From SHVO01 sp964576515 (lineage in GTDB: Bacteria > Pseudomonadota > Alphaproteobacteria > Rhodospirillales > Rhodospirillaceae): 64,000 nucleotides of DNA. Below are positions 49,920 to 59,267 of this stretch, in pieces (position 1 is the stretch's first letter; every line of letters begins with the position of its first letter). The notes beneath the pieces were generated by a model, which saw only the letters and a program-made list of their open reading frames with translations, searched no databases and was not told where the DNA came from. The stretch is from the NCBI GenBank assembly GCA_964576515.1, contig CAZNUW010000001.1:434001-498000 (forward strand), read 5' to 3'. Position numbers and translations under genes: made by a program.

Positions 49920-50144
49920 TTGACCTCCTTGTGAGTTTTCTGAGTGAGTTTTCGGGGGCGAGTCGTGATTTCCGGTGACGAGTCTCCATGCTCAAGCAGG
50001 GGCAAAATTATACGCCTCCTGCCCACGCCGAGTCCAAGAAACAAGCCGTGCATCGCGCTCATACAACCGCGCAAGACATGCATCCTTCGCAGGTGTGCAG
50101 CGCAGTAGTTTCGCACGCAGCTTCGCCATTTCATCGCGCAGGCG

Positions 50145-50150
50145 TATAAT
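50145..50150 (+). promoter_or_regulatory. Consensus -10 (TATAAT) for the SPW gene
   Basis: A perfect TATAAT lies 26 bp before the ATG; the matching -35 region (TTCGCC, 17 bp upstream) is poor. Transcription would give a short leader with the GGAGG ribosome site. Confidence 0.5.
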
Positions 50151-50175
50151 GACTCAAACATCTGTGGAGGCCGTC

Positions 50176-50532
50176 ATGCGCAAAGTTCTCGACGTTCACC
50201 GCCTGCCGGATTGGCTCAACCTCGCGATCGGCTTAGCCCTCTTCGTTTCTCCCTGGGTCTTCCAATTCACGGATTTGTCCGGCGCATCCAGAAACGCCTG
50301 GATCTCCGGCGCCGCTGTCGCGGTCATCGCCGTGTGCGCGCTGCTCGCCCTGAAAGAGTGGGAAGAATGGCAGGACATCGCCATCGGAACATGGGTGATG
50401 ATCTCGCCGCTCGTGCTGGATTTCACGCAGGCCCTGTCGGCGATGTATGTGCACCTGCTGTTGGGTGAAATGCTCATCATCTCGGCGGCTTGGGAAATCT
50501 GGCGGCTGCGGCGCACCCGTCGCATCGCCTAG
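50176..50532 (+). CDS. SPW-repeat membrane protein
   Basis: 118 residues from the ATG at 50176, chosen for the GGAGG 5 nt upstream. Four hydrophobic segments; two SPW-type repeats: GLALFVSPWVFQF and GTWVMISPLVLDF. SPW proteins are small membrane proteins of unknown function, often stress-related. The tail is basic (WRLRRTRRIA). Confidence 0.78.
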   Translation: MRKVLDVHRLPDWLNLAIGLALFVSPWVFQFTDLSGASRNAWISGAAVAVIAVCALLALKEWEEWQDIAIGTWVMISPLVLDFTQALSAMYVHLLLGEMLIISAAWEIWRLRRTRRIA

Positions 50533-51103
50533 CACCGCAACCTCATGTGGTGAAATCGAACCTCGCGCGGCGCAGCCCGCGCGAGGCGAAGGAAACTTGC
50601 GCGCTTTGAGAACATCCCCGCAACACGGCGCTGTCGTCAAAAGTGATGCGGCGCACCGGTCGAAGGCATTGACCGCGCGCGCCAAAGGGCGCAGCCTTTC
50701 ACCTTGTCCCGGCGACGGAGGCGAGCGCAAACGCGCTCACGCAAGCGGTTCGACGGCGGCTCCTTCCACGCCTCGCCGCTCACGCACTTCCCGGCGCGGG
50801 ACCGGAGTTCACCCCGCAGGTGATCGCGACAGAAGGAGGATGTCCAAACAACATGATTGAACCGCAGCATCCGCAGTCTTTCTGAGACGCATCAAGAAAG
50901 ATATGCGCACACAGCGGCCGGTCCGGCCGCACATTTGCACACAGTGCATCAGGGGCTCCAAGGGGCCCGAACATGAAACCTCGCCGCCGACCGCGGCGAG
51001 GTTTCTGTATTGAAGAGGCCGCGCAGGGCAGCCATGCGCGGCATCAAATTGACAAGACCGCCCGCGTTTTCCAACCTGACGCCCTTTTGGGCGGCAGGAG
51101 CAG
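50533..51103. other. Long intergenic region with several strong stem-loops
   Basis: About 570 bp with no supported ORF. It holds a 10-bp perfect stem at 50561-50586 (terminator-like, after the SPW gene), an 8-bp near-perfect stem at 50914-50930 and a 13-bp perfect stem at 50975-51005 before the next gene. The stretch 50830-51005 could be a structured RNA gene; an AAGGAGG motif near 50835 is followed only by very short reading frames. Confidence 0.55.
50975..51005 (+). other. 13-bp perfect hairpin (GAAACCTCGCCGC / GCGGCGAGGTTTC)
   Basis: Complementary arms with a 5-nt loop about 100 bp before the second ketopantoate-reductase-like gene. It lacks a T tract, so it may be a regulatory leader or RNA end rather than a classic terminator. 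Confidence 0.6.
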
Positions 51104-52030
51104 ATGATGAAAATCGCGGTGATCGGAGCGGGCGGCGTCGGCGGCGCTTTTGGGTTGGCGTTGGCCAAGGCGGGCGCGGACGTCACGTTCATCGCGCGCG
51201 GTGCACATCTCGCGGCGATGAAGCGCGACGGGTTGAAGGTCCAGGGCGGACGCGGGGAGTCGCATCTGTTCCCGGTCGAGGCCACCGACGACCCCAGCAC
51301 GGTCGGCCCCGCCGACGTCATGCTGTACTGCGTGAAGCTGTGGGACCTTGAGACCAGCGCGCATGCGGTCAAATCGATCGTCGGTCCGGAGACCGCGGTG
51401 ATCCCCTTGCAGAACGGCGTGGACGCCGCCGAACGGCTGGCGCCGATCTTCGGCAAGGACAACGTGCTGGGCGGCGTCGCGCAGATCAGCGCCTCGATCA
51501 CCAGCCCCGGTGTCCTGACGCAAGTCGGGACCGCGATGCGGATCGTGTTCGGCGAATTCGACAAACCGACCAGCCCGCGCGCCGAACGTTTCCTGGCGCT
51601 GTGTCACAAGGCCGGGTTCGACGCGACCTTGAGCGACGATATCCGCCGCGACCTGTGGCTGAAGTTCATCATGCTGGCGTCGAATGCGTCGGTCATGGCG
51701 GCCGCGCGCCAATCGTTGGGGCCCTTGCGCGAGGATCCCGACGTCGTCGCGGTATTCATGGCGGCCTACGAGGAAGTGATCGCGGTCGGACGCGCGAGCG
51801 GCGTGAACCTGCCGCCGGACGCCATCGAACCGGTGCTGACCTTCATGCGTACGGCGCCCGCCGCCGTCAAACCCTCGATGCTCCTGGACCTTGAGCGGGG
51901 AAACCGCATGGAACTGCCGTGGCTGGGCGGCAAGGTGGTGGAGCTGGGCAAAAAGTTCGGCATTCCGACGCCGACGCACGCCATGCTCTACGCCCTGTTG
52001 AAGACACATGCGATGGGACGCGCGAATTAA
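51104..52030 (+). CDS. 2-dehydropantoate 2-reductase family protein (second copy)
   Basis: 308 residues. GAGGVGGAFG nucleotide-binding loop, VMLYCVKLWDLETSA, AVIPLQNGVDAAERL, catalytic Lys in IRRDLWLKFIMLASNAS and SMLLDLERGNRMELPWLGGK. More typical PanE wording than the 32347 copy in the nucleotide site, but the Lys environment (WLKF) is also seen in non-PanE members. AGGAGC before the ATG. Downstream terminator at 52061. Confidence 0.85.
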   Translation: MMKIAVIGAGGVGGAFGLALAKAGADVTFIARGAHLAAMKRDGLKVQGGRGESHLFPVEATDDPSTVGPADVMLYCVKLWDLETSAHAVKSIVGPETAVIPLQNGVDAAERLAPIFGKDNVLGGVAQISASITSPGVLTQVGTAMRIVFGEFDKPTSPRAERFLALCHKAGFDATLSDDIRRDLWLKFIMLASNASVMAAARQSLGPLREDPDVVAVFMAAYEEVIAVGRASGVNLPPDAIEPVLTFMRTAPAAVKPSMLLDLERGNRMELPWLGGKVVELGKKFGIPTPTHAMLYALLKTHAMGRAN

Positions 52031-52060
52031 AAACAAACACAAACGCCCCCTCACCCGACC

Positions 52061-52081
52061 CTCTCCCCTGACAGGGGAGAG
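52061..52081 (+). terminator. Terminator-like hairpin after the second panE-like gene
   Basis: A 9-bp stem CTCTCCCCT/AGGGGAGAG with a 3-nt loop, followed by AGTTTAAAAA. Similar short repeats of this kind occur widely in proteobacterial intergenic DNA. Confidence 0.6.
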
Positions 52082-52095
52082 AGTTTAAAAAAAGA

Positions 52096-52120
52096 GGCCC
52101 CGACGATCGGTGTCGGGGCC
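52096..52120 (-). terminator. Terminator after the OmpW-like gene
   Basis: A 9-bp stem GGCCCCGAC/GTCGGGGCC followed on the minus strand by TCTTTTTTT. It lies 37 bp past the OmpW-like stop. Confidence 0.85.
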
Positions 52121-52156
52121 AAGGTGCGAGGAGACGGCGTGTTTTTTAAAGCAAGG

Positions 52157-52816
52157 TTAGAACCGGTACGCGACGCCCATGCGCACGGCGGGGTAGAAGC
52201 GCGTCCATTTGAGGTCGTCGGCGATTTCCCGGCGTTCGCGTTCCATGTCGGCCTGGAAGCCCGGGGTCGCGGCGGCCGCGCCGTTGCTGGTCAACGTGAT
52301 GTCGGGGCGACCCTGGAACATCACACCGGCGTCGAAGACAAACGCGAGCCCCGGTTCGCCACGGTTCGAGGTGTAACCAAGACCGGCGTAGGGCGTGAAC
52401 GTGTTGTAGTCCGCCTCGCCTGTCAGCGTGCCGACCTGGGCCGGCGTATAGACCGTGCCGCCGACTTCGATGTTGTTCGCCGGCGTCGCGTTGAGGTTGA
52501 CGTGATTGCCGTTCAAGTAGGCCCCGCCGGTCAGGCGGAAGCCGCTGCCGAATATATAGAAGTCGCCCAACACACCGAGCGACAGCAGCTTCAGCTTACC
52601 GTCGTAATTGACGCCGTCGGACTCCACGTCCTTTGAAAGGCTGAACCAGTTCCCGTTGGCGCGCAGGCCGAAGGTGTCGTTGATGTCGTAGCCGAGGTCG
52701 ATGCCGAGGCCAGGCGTACCGGCCGAGACGCCGACAGAGGTCTGTTGCGCGGCGGCGGCGCCGGCGAAGGTCAAAGCGCCGGCCGCGACGGCGGCGGCGA
52801 GAAAGCGACGAGACAT
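52157..52816 (-). CDS. OmpW-family outer membrane protein
   Basis: 219 residues. Signal peptide with Ala-rich end (MSRRFLAAAVAAGALTFAGA), then alternating beta strands typical of a small 8-stranded barrel: GLGIDLGYDINDTFGLRANG, GVLGDFYIFGSGFRLTGGAY, NTFTPYAGLGYTS and a C-terminal VRMGVAYRF with the terminal Phe used by the BAM machine. Likely a small pore for hydrophobic compounds. Terminator downstream. Confidence 0.85.
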   Translation of the reverse strand: MSRRFLAAAVAAGALTFAGAAAAQQTSVGVSAGTPGLGIDLGYDINDTFGLRANGNWFSLSKDVESDGVNYDGKLKLLSLGVLGDFYIFGSGFRLTGGAYLNGNHVNLNATPANNIEVGGTVYTPAQVGTLTGEADYNTFTPYAGLGYTSNRGEPGLAFVFDAGVMFQGRPDITLTSNGAAAATPGFQADMERERREIADDLKWTRFYPAVRMGVAYRF

Positions 52817-53139
52817 GCGAGAGTTCCTCCGAGAGTTTCAGTGACGTTCCCGCGGCCCCTCTTGATGGCGGCGTCGCAGGGAACGGGAAGTCAACCGCCG
52901 GACCCGGAAAGTCGTTCCGTCGCAAGTCGAGCGCGGCGCGCAGCCACTCAACTTTTGCGGCGTAAGGGCGCAAAAAGGCCGCTTCGCAAAGGCGTTCGGC
53001 CTCAATGCGTTGACCAGAAGTGTTGCAGGATTGCCCGCGCCGATGAAAAACCTTCCGACCCCGGGCCGCGCACAGTAAAAGTCGTACTGCGCCCTTCGCC
53101 TTTCGCCTTCCCTGGCCTTTTTTTGGACCCATTTCCCGC
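52817..53139. other. Intergenic region between OmpW-like and pmbA genes
   Basis: About 320 bp between divergent genes. A TTGACT -35-like element sits about 80 bp before the OmpW-like start on the minus strand, without a convincing -10. No small ORF with a ribosome site was found. Confidence 0.5.
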
Positions 53140-54483
53140 ATGGCACACGATCCTCTTCTCACGCTTCTGTCCGACCTGATCGCCGACGCACGCAAGGCGG
53201 GCGCGGACGAAGCGGATGCTATCGTGGTCGACGGCACGTCGGTGTCGATCACCCATCGTCTCGGCAAGCTCGAGCAATTGGAGCGTTCGGAAGGGGGCGA
53301 CGTGGGCTTGCGTGTGCTGATCGGCAAACGCCAGGCGATCGTGTCGTCGGCCGACCGGTCGCGCGACGCCTTGAAGGAACTGGTGGAGCGGGCGGTCGCC
53401 ATGGCGAAGACCGTGCCGGAGGACGAGTTCGTCGGCCTCGCGCGCGCCGACCAACTGGCGGCATCGCTGCCGAAGCTCGATATCTGCGACGACCGGGAGG
53501 TCAGCGCGGAAACGTTGATCGCGAAGGCGCACGCCTGCGAGGACGCCGCGCGCGCGGTGAAAGGCGTCACCAACTCCGACGGCGCATCGGCGGCGTGGGG
53601 CCGTACACAGGTGGCCATCGCCGCCTCGAACGGTTTTCAGCGCAGCTACGCCTCATCGGGATCGTCTTTAAGCGTCTCGGTGCTGGCCGGCACGGCCGAG
53701 ACCGGGATGGAGACGGACTACGACTACAGTTCGGCGGTGTACTTCGACGACCTGCGCGGGCCCGAGGACATCGGCCGAACCGCCGGCGAACGCGCGGTGA
53801 AAAAGCTGAACGCGCGCAAGGTCGCGAGCCAGAAGGTTCCCATCATCTTCGATCCGCGCGTCGCCCGCGGCCTGGTCGGCACATTCCTGTCGGCCATCAA
53901 CGGCGCCGCCATCGCGCGCGGCACGAGTTTCCTGAAAGACGCGATGAACACCGCCGTCTTCGCACCCGGCATCAGGATCATTGAAGACCCGCACCGGGAT
54001 CGCGGGCTGCGCTCGAAGCCGTGCGACGCCGAAGGGTTGCCCAATATGAAGCGCGACCTGATCGATGCGGGCGTGCTGACGACGTGGATTCTCGACCTGC
54101 GCTCGGCGCGCCAACTGAAGCTGGACCCGACCGGCCACGCCAGCCGCGGACCCGGCGGACCGCCCAGCCCATCCACCACCAACGTCTATCTGGCGGCGGG
54201 CGCTACGACACCCGCCGCACTGATGAGCGACATCAAGCAGGGTTTCTATGTCACGGATCTCGTCGGCCAGGGCATCAACATGGTGACCGGCGACTACAGC
54301 CGCGGCGCTGTGGGCTTTTGGATCGAGAACGGCCAGCTCGCCTATCCGGTGAGCGAAGTGACCGTGGCGGGAAACCTGAAGGATATGTTCAAGCAGGTAA
54401 CGCCCGCCGACGACCTGGACATGCGCTTCGGCATCGACGCGCCGACGGTGCGGATCGACGGCATGACGGTCGCGGGCACCTAA
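53140..54483 (+). CDS. pmbA: TldE/PmbA-type metallopeptidase subunit
   Basis: 447 residues, the size of E. coli PmbA. TldD/PmbA wording: NSDGASAAWGRTQVAIAASN, VPIIFDPRVARGLVGTFLSA, SFLKDAMNTAVFAPGIRI, GLPNMKRDLIDAGVLTTWIL and GFWIENGQLAYPVSEVTVAG. The HExxxH zinc site of TldD is absent, so this is the non-catalytic partner. With TldD it matures microcins and degrades peptides. TldD itself is not in the window. Confidence 0.9.
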   Translation: MAHDPLLTLLSDLIADARKAGADEADAIVVDGTSVSITHRLGKLEQLERSEGGDVGLRVLIGKRQAIVSSADRSRDALKELVERAVAMAKTVPEDEFVGLARADQLAASLPKLDICDDREVSAETLIAKAHACEDAARAVKGVTNSDGASAAWGRTQVAIAASNGFQRSYASSGSSLSVSVLAGTAETGMETDYDYSSAVYFDDLRGPEDIGRTAGERAVKKLNARKVASQKVPIIFDPRVARGLVGTFLSAINGAAIARGTSFLKDAMNTAVFAPGIRIIEDPHRDRGLRSKPCDAEGLPNMKRDLIDAGVLTTWILDLRSARQLKLDPTGHASRGPGGPPSPSTTNVYLAAGATTPAALMSDIKQGFYVTDLVGQGINMVTGDYSRGAVGFWIENGQLAYPVSEVTVAGNLKDMFKQVTPADDLDMRFGIDAPTVRIDGMTVAGT

Positions 54484-54495
54484 AATCGGAGCCGA

Positions 54496-55524
54496 CTAGC
54501 TCGCAGGCAGCGTGATCAAGGGCGCGACTTTCGCGCTGTCGCCCGCTTGCAGCGTCAACAACATGCTGAGCAGCGCGAAGGTGACCTTCGTATCGCCGTC
54601 GTTGTCGGCGATATAGAACCAGGCGTCACGGTAGCGTACCTTCACCGCCGCCCGGGCGGGTTCGGACGGGGATGTACGCACACGGAACAGATCCTCGCTC
54701 GGCATCACGGGGCCGGGCGCGCGCGCCGCGCCGTTCGTGTCGGCCGCAGGCACCTCAACGCCGTCGGCGAGGAAATACAACGCCGAATAGATAGAACGCG
54801 TGGCAAGCGTCGCCGGAGCGCCGTGCGCGACCGGCGCGCCGAAGCCGTGACGCAAGACAACGGGCGCGCCGCCGCAATCACTGTGCAGCATCTTGCAAGC
54901 ACTTTGATAGGCGGGCAGTTCCCGCGCGCGCACCGAGAACGAAAGGGTGATCGCGGGCCCTGCGGCGGCGGCCTCGACGCCGATCATCATGTCGCCCGAG
55001 CGCTGCAGATCGCGCAAGGCGGAGACAAGCGTACGATAGTCGTCACCGGCGGCGTTCCGGATCCCGTTCATGGACTCGCCGGCCAGCAGCAACACCCGCT
55101 CGATGCTCCACCCCGCCTGCAGGACCAGAGCCAAGGTCCGCAGGTCAAGCGGCGTGAGCACCTGGCGAACGAACTTCTCGCCGTTGTTGGGCGTGTAGAA
55201 AATCAGCGGGGAGTCCTCAACCCGCGGTCCGAACTCCGGTTCCAGCGACCCTGTCCCCGAGAACGGAATAATAGCGGTGACGTTCGAGGAGACCGAATAA
55301 GTCGACTTGCTGGTGATGTTCGTGACGTCGAGGAACAGGACGGGATCGTTGTAGCGCTGCCGGACGATATTGAGCAGCAACTGCTGCGCATCGGTCTGCT
55401 GGACCGCTTCGTTATAAAGCGGACGGCCCGCCGCAAGGTAGCGCGGCCCCAGTTGGGCGCAGCCCGCGAGCGCAACCGCGCACATGAGCGCCGCCATCCG
55501 CGCGAAAAAACGGTCGTTCCTCAA
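54496..55524 (-). CDS. Outer-membrane or periplasmic lipoprotein of unknown function
   Basis: 342 residues. Lipoprotein signal with ALAGC at about 19-23, so Cys23 would be lipidated. The mature part is mostly helical, with LLNIVRQRYNDPVLFLDVTN, GSLEPEFGPRVEDSPLIFYT and GWSIERVLLLAGESMNGIRN as landmarks. A TTG start with GGGGGA before it is used; a later ATG lacks a ribosome site. Convergent with pmbA and divergent from the ABC fusion gene. No family named. Confidence 0.75.
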   Translation of the reverse strand: MRNDRFFARMAALMCAVALAGCAQLGPRYLAAGRPLYNEAVQQTDAQQLLLNIVRQRYNDPVLFLDVTNITSKSTYSVSSNVTAIIPFSGTGSLEPEFGPRVEDSPLIFYTPNNGEKFVRQVLTPLDLRTLALVLQAGWSIERVLLLAGESMNGIRNAAGDDYRTLVSALRDLQRSGDMMIGVEAAAAGPAITLSFSVRARELPAYQSACKMLHSDCGGAPVVLRHGFGAPVAHGAPATLATRSIYSALYFLADGVEVPAADTNGAARAPGPVMPSEDLFRVRTSPSEPARAAVKVRYRDAWFYIADNDGDTKVTFALLSMLLTLQAGDSAKVAPLITLPAS

Positions 55525-55712
55525 GATCGAAGTCCCCCAGCTTTAAAGCCACGCCAAGTGTAGTGGCCGGTTATTCTCCCCTGCAACTTGTTTGGCGCGG
55601 CGCGGGCGTTTACGATTGCCCCAGAGCGGCAAAAGCCGCCGGGGTATAGAGGACGGGTTCGCCACGGCGCCGCCGGTGTTTTCCGGCGCTGGGACGCGCC
55701 CCTCGCGGGGTT

Positions 55713-58700
55713 ATGGATAAAGGTATTTTTCAGTTCATCTGGCGCTACAGCGCCCGGGATCAGCTCACGCTGGTCTTCCTGTCGGTCCTGGCGCTTCCGG
55801 TCCTCTACTTCACCTTTGAGTTGCCCAAGACCATCGTAAACCGCGCCATCGGCGGCGAAGGCGGATTCCCGAAAGAGATCCTTGGCCAAAGCTACGAGCA
55901 GATCCCCTATCTGCTGGTGCTGTGCGCGGCGTTCCTGGCCTTGGTGCTGATGAACCTCGGCTTCAAGTACGTGACGGCGACGTATCGCTACCGCGTGGGC
56001 GACAGGTTGCTGCGGCGTTTGCGCTATGACTTGGTGGAACGCCTGATGCGATTTCCGCAGCGCGAGTTCCGCAACACCTCAAGCGGCCAGGTCGTGTCGA
56101 TGGTGACGGCCGAGACATCGCCCTTGGGACTGTTCATCGCCGAAGCCTTCGCGGTGCCGGCGGTGGCCCTGGGCACGCTGGCGACCATCGTGCTGTTCAT
56201 GTTCATGCAGGATTGGATGATGGGATTGGCGGCGATCGCGCTGATCCCCTTGCAGCTTTACCTGATCCCCAAGTTCCAGCGGCGCATCAATTTGTTGCAG
56301 CGCGACGAAGTGAGCGCGGTGCGCCAGATCTCGCAGCGCGTCGGCGACGTGGTGAACGGGGTGAACGAAATTCACGGCCACGACACATCGCAATATGAAC
56401 TCGCCGACTTCTCGAAGCGCCTGGGCGGGATCTTCAAGACGCGGGTGGAAATCCAATCCAACCGTTACATTGTCAACATCCTGAACACCTTCTTCTCGCA
56501 GTTGACCCCGTTCTTCTTCCTGTCCATCGGCGGCGTGCTGGTCATCAAAGGCGATATCTCGCTGGGCGCGCTGGTGGCGGTGCTGGCGGCCTACAAGGAC
56601 ATGTACGCGCCCTATAAGGACCTGATCGACTATTATCAAAAAGCCGCCGACGCGCGGGTGAAGTACGGCCAACTGCGGGAGTTCTTCGAGCCGCCGGGAC
56701 TGTTGGAGCGCGAGCGCCTGGCGGGCGACGCCTCCGAAACGGGCTTCAACAAGGGCACGCTGTCGGCCTCCAATCTGATTATCGAGGCCGACGACGGCCT
56801 GCGCGCCGTGGACGGCGTCACCATGTCGCTGGCCTTGCCGGTGCACGCCTTGATCGTCGGCGGCGGCGGCAGCGGGGCCGAGGAGCTGGGCCAGGCGTTC
56901 GCGCGCCAGATCGCACCCGCGGCCGGCCTGCTCGCGGCGGGCGATCGCAACCTCGCCGAACAGCCGGACAGCGTGACGGGACGGCGCATGGCTTACGTCG
57001 GACCGCAGACCCACTTCCACGGCGGCACACTGCGGGACGCGCTGATCTATCCACTGATGCATCGGCCCGGCGACCGCACCGGGATCCTGGGCGCCGAATT
57101 GCGCGAGGCGGTGCGCGCGGGGAATTCGGCCTACGATTTCGACGCCGACTGGATCGACTACGAGGCGGCGGGCTGCCTGGGCCCGCAGGCCTTGACCGCA
57201 CGCATCATCGAAACGTTGCGCATCGTCGGACTGGAGCAGGACGTCTATGACATGGGCCTGCGGCGGGCCATCGATCCGCAAAGCCAACCCGGGCTGGCGG
57301 CGCGGCTGATCGCGGCGCGCGCGGCCTTCCGCGCGCGTGTGCTGGCCGAAAACATGAGCGGCCTGATCACACCGTTCGACGCCGACACCTACATGAAAAA
57401 CGCGTCGGTAGCGGAGAACATTCTGTTCGGAACGCCGGTCGGGCCGTACTTCGCGATCGACAACCTGAGCCACAACACCTTCATGCTGAAGGTGATCGAG
57501 GACGTGGGGCTGACGGAGGAATTCCTGGAACGCGGCCGCAAGCTGGCCGCGACCATGATCGACATCTTCCGCGACCTGCCGCCCGGCCATGAATTCTTCG
57601 CGCGGTTCAGCTTCATCGGCGGCGAGGACCTGCCGCTGTTTGAAACTATTCTGCGCCGCGCCGAGACGCACGGCATCGCCCAATTGAAAGCCGAGGACCG
57701 CGCGCTTCTGCTGGCGCTACCCTTCAAGCTGGTGGTGAACCAGCATCACGTCGGCCTGATCGACGCCAAGATGCAGGCCCGGCTGCTGCACGCCCGTAAG
57801 GTCTTCGCGCAGACGCTGCCCGCGGACCTGCAGGGCGCAGTGCAATTCTTCGATGCAGAGACCTACAACGCCGCGAGCAGCATCGCCGACAACGTCATCT
57901 TCGGCAAAGTCGCGACCAACCGCGCCGACAGCGCGCCCGCAATCGCGCCGCTGCTGGCCGACGTGTTCGACCGTATGGACCTGCGGGGCGACGTGATCGC
58001 GGCGGGCCTGGGGCTCGACATCGGAGTCGGCGCATCGCGGCTGTCGGTATCCCAACGCCAGAAACTGGCGCTGGCCCGCGCATTACTGAAGCGTCCCGAT
58101 ATCCTGATCCTAAGCGACGCCTTCACGGCCATCGACCCGGCCGAACAGGAAACCATTTTCGCGCGCATCAAGGGCACGGCCAGCGACCGTTCGCTGGTGC
58201 TGATCGAGCCCACCGACCGGCGCGCGCCGTTCTTCGAGCATGTCTTCCGTATGGACCGCGGCAAGATCGCGGCGGCGGAGGAGCGGACGGTGGAGCATGT
58301 GGACGCCGAAGTCCCCGCCCCGGGCGGGACCGACACCGACACGGGCGCAAGCGAGGTCGGCCTGAACGAAGTGGTCGCCATCTTCCAGCGCATCCCCTTG
58401 TTCGCCGGCATCGACCGCTCGAAACTGAAGTTGCTGGCGTTCACCAGCGAGCACGCCTCCTTCGACGAGGGACAGCATGTGTTCCGTCAGGGCGAACGCG
58501 GCGACAACGCCTATGTGATCATCGAGGGCGAAGTCGATGTGATCCTGGAGTCCATGGGCGGACCGCGGATCGTGGCGACCCTTGGCGCCAATCAGGTGTT
58601 CGGCGAAATGGCGCTTCTGTCGAAGGTGCCGCGCACCACCAGCATCCGGGCCCGGAGCGCGGCGAAAATGGTGGTGATCGCCTCCGACGTGTTTTTGCGC

Positions 58701-59261
58701 CTGATCGAAGAAAACAGCGCTATCGCGGCGAACATGATGCGCACGCTCGCGGGCCGCCTGGCGGCGACCTTGCAGGACTACGGCAAGGTCAGCGCCTCGC
58801 ACGACCTGACGACCAACCTGCCCACCATGCGTGTGTTCCTGGACAACGCGCGTCAGGCGCAAGCGCGGCGCAAGCGCCAGGGCAAGGAAACGGCGATTAT
58901 GGTGTTCAGCCTGGCGGCCCTGTCGTCGGCGGTCATGAAGATCGCGCGGGAGGAAAAGCCAAGCGTCGCGCGGCAGGCGGCCCAGCGCATGCGGAACTGT
59001 TTGCGGGGCGGCGACGTTCTCGCCCACCTGCGGGACGACGACTACGGCCTGATTCTGACGGACTACGCAGGCGAGGTCGACGCCCGCGCCGCGGCGGCGC
59101 GCATTGCGGGCGCGCTCGCGCAGCCGTTCAAAATCGCGGGCGCCATGACGGAGCTGCGGTCGGTGCTGGAATTCAGACTGGCCGTGCTTGACGACGATCA
59201 GGCGAAAAACACGCTGGACCGCTGTTGGAACGGCGAGGCGACGCGTTTCGTGGCGCCGTAG
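55713..59261 (+). CDS. ABC exporter with degenerate NBD fused to cNMP-binding and degenerate GGDEF domains
   Basis: 1182 residues. Residues 1-330: ABC exporter transmembrane domain (six spans; RLRRLRYDLVERLMRFPQRE-like coupling region). NBD from about 350: the Walker A site reads GGGGSGAEELG (about 382) without Lys; the signature is LSVSQRQ (about 777) and Walker B ends LSDAF instead of LDEA. A motif like S-x-A-x-N-I-L-F-G occurs three times (about 436, 566, 722), so the NBD has a long duplicated insertion. Then cNMP-binding (about 885-1010; FGEMALLSKVPRTTSIRA) and a GGDEF-like domain with RDDDY. Sensor or regulator more likely than pump. Confidence 0.85.
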   Translation: MDKGIFQFIWRYSARDQLTLVFLSVLALPVLYFTFELPKTIVNRAIGGEGGFPKEILGQSYEQIPYLLVLCAAFLALVLMNLGFKYVTATYRYRVGDRLLRRLRYDLVERLMRFPQREFRNTSSGQVVSMVTAETSPLGLFIAEAFAVPAVALGTLATIVLFMFMQDWMMGLAAIALIPLQLYLIPKFQRRINLLQRDEVSAVRQISQRVGDVVNGVNEIHGHDTSQYELADFSKRLGGIFKTRVEIQSNRYIVNILNTFFSQLTPFFFLSIGGVLVIKGDISLGALVAVLAAYKDMYAPYKDLIDYYQKAADARVKYGQLREFFEPPGLLERERLAGDASETGFNKGTLSASNLIIEADDGLRAVDGVTMSLALPVHALIVGGGGSGAEELGQAFARQIAPAAGLLAAGDRNLAEQPDSVTGRRMAYVGPQTHFHGGTLRDALIYPLMHRPGDRTGILGAELREAVRAGNSAYDFDADWIDYEAAGCLGPQALTARIIETLRIVGLEQDVYDMGLRRAIDPQSQPGLAARLIAARAAFRARVLAENMSGLITPFDADTYMKNASVAENILFGTPVGPYFAIDNLSHNTFMLKVIEDVGLTEEFLERGRKLAATMIDIFRDLPPGHEFFARFSFIGGEDLPLFETILRRAETHGIAQLKAEDRALLLALPFKLVVNQHHVGLIDAKMQARLLHARKVFAQTLPADLQGAVQFFDAETYNAASSIADNVIFGKVATNRADSAPAIAPLLADVFDRMDLRGDVIAAGLGLDIGVGASRLSVSQRQKLALARALLKRPDILILSDAFTAIDPAEQETIFARIKGTASDRSLVLIEPTDRRAPFFEHVFRMDRGKIAAAEERTVEHVDAEVPAPGGTDTDTGASEVGLNEVVAIFQRIPLFAGIDRSKLKLLAFTSEHASFDEGQHVFRQGERGDNAYVIIEGEVDVILESMGGPRIVATLGANQVFGEMALLSKVPRTTSIRARSAAKMVVIASDVFLRLIEENSAIAANMMRTLAGRLAATLQDYGKVSASHDLTTNLPTMRVFLDNARQAQARRKRQGKETAIMVFSLAALSSAVMKIAREEKPSVARQAAQRMRNCLRGGDVLAHLRDDDYGLILTDYAGEVDARAAAARIAGALAQPFKIAGAMTELRSVLEFRLAVLDDDQAKNTLDRCWNGEATRFVAP

Positions 59262-59267
59262 CCGCGT

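Noticed and set aside
52061..52081. Possible mobile repeat CTCTCCCCTGACAGGGGAGAG
   Set aside because: Only one copy in the window; it is best described as a terminator-like hairpin.
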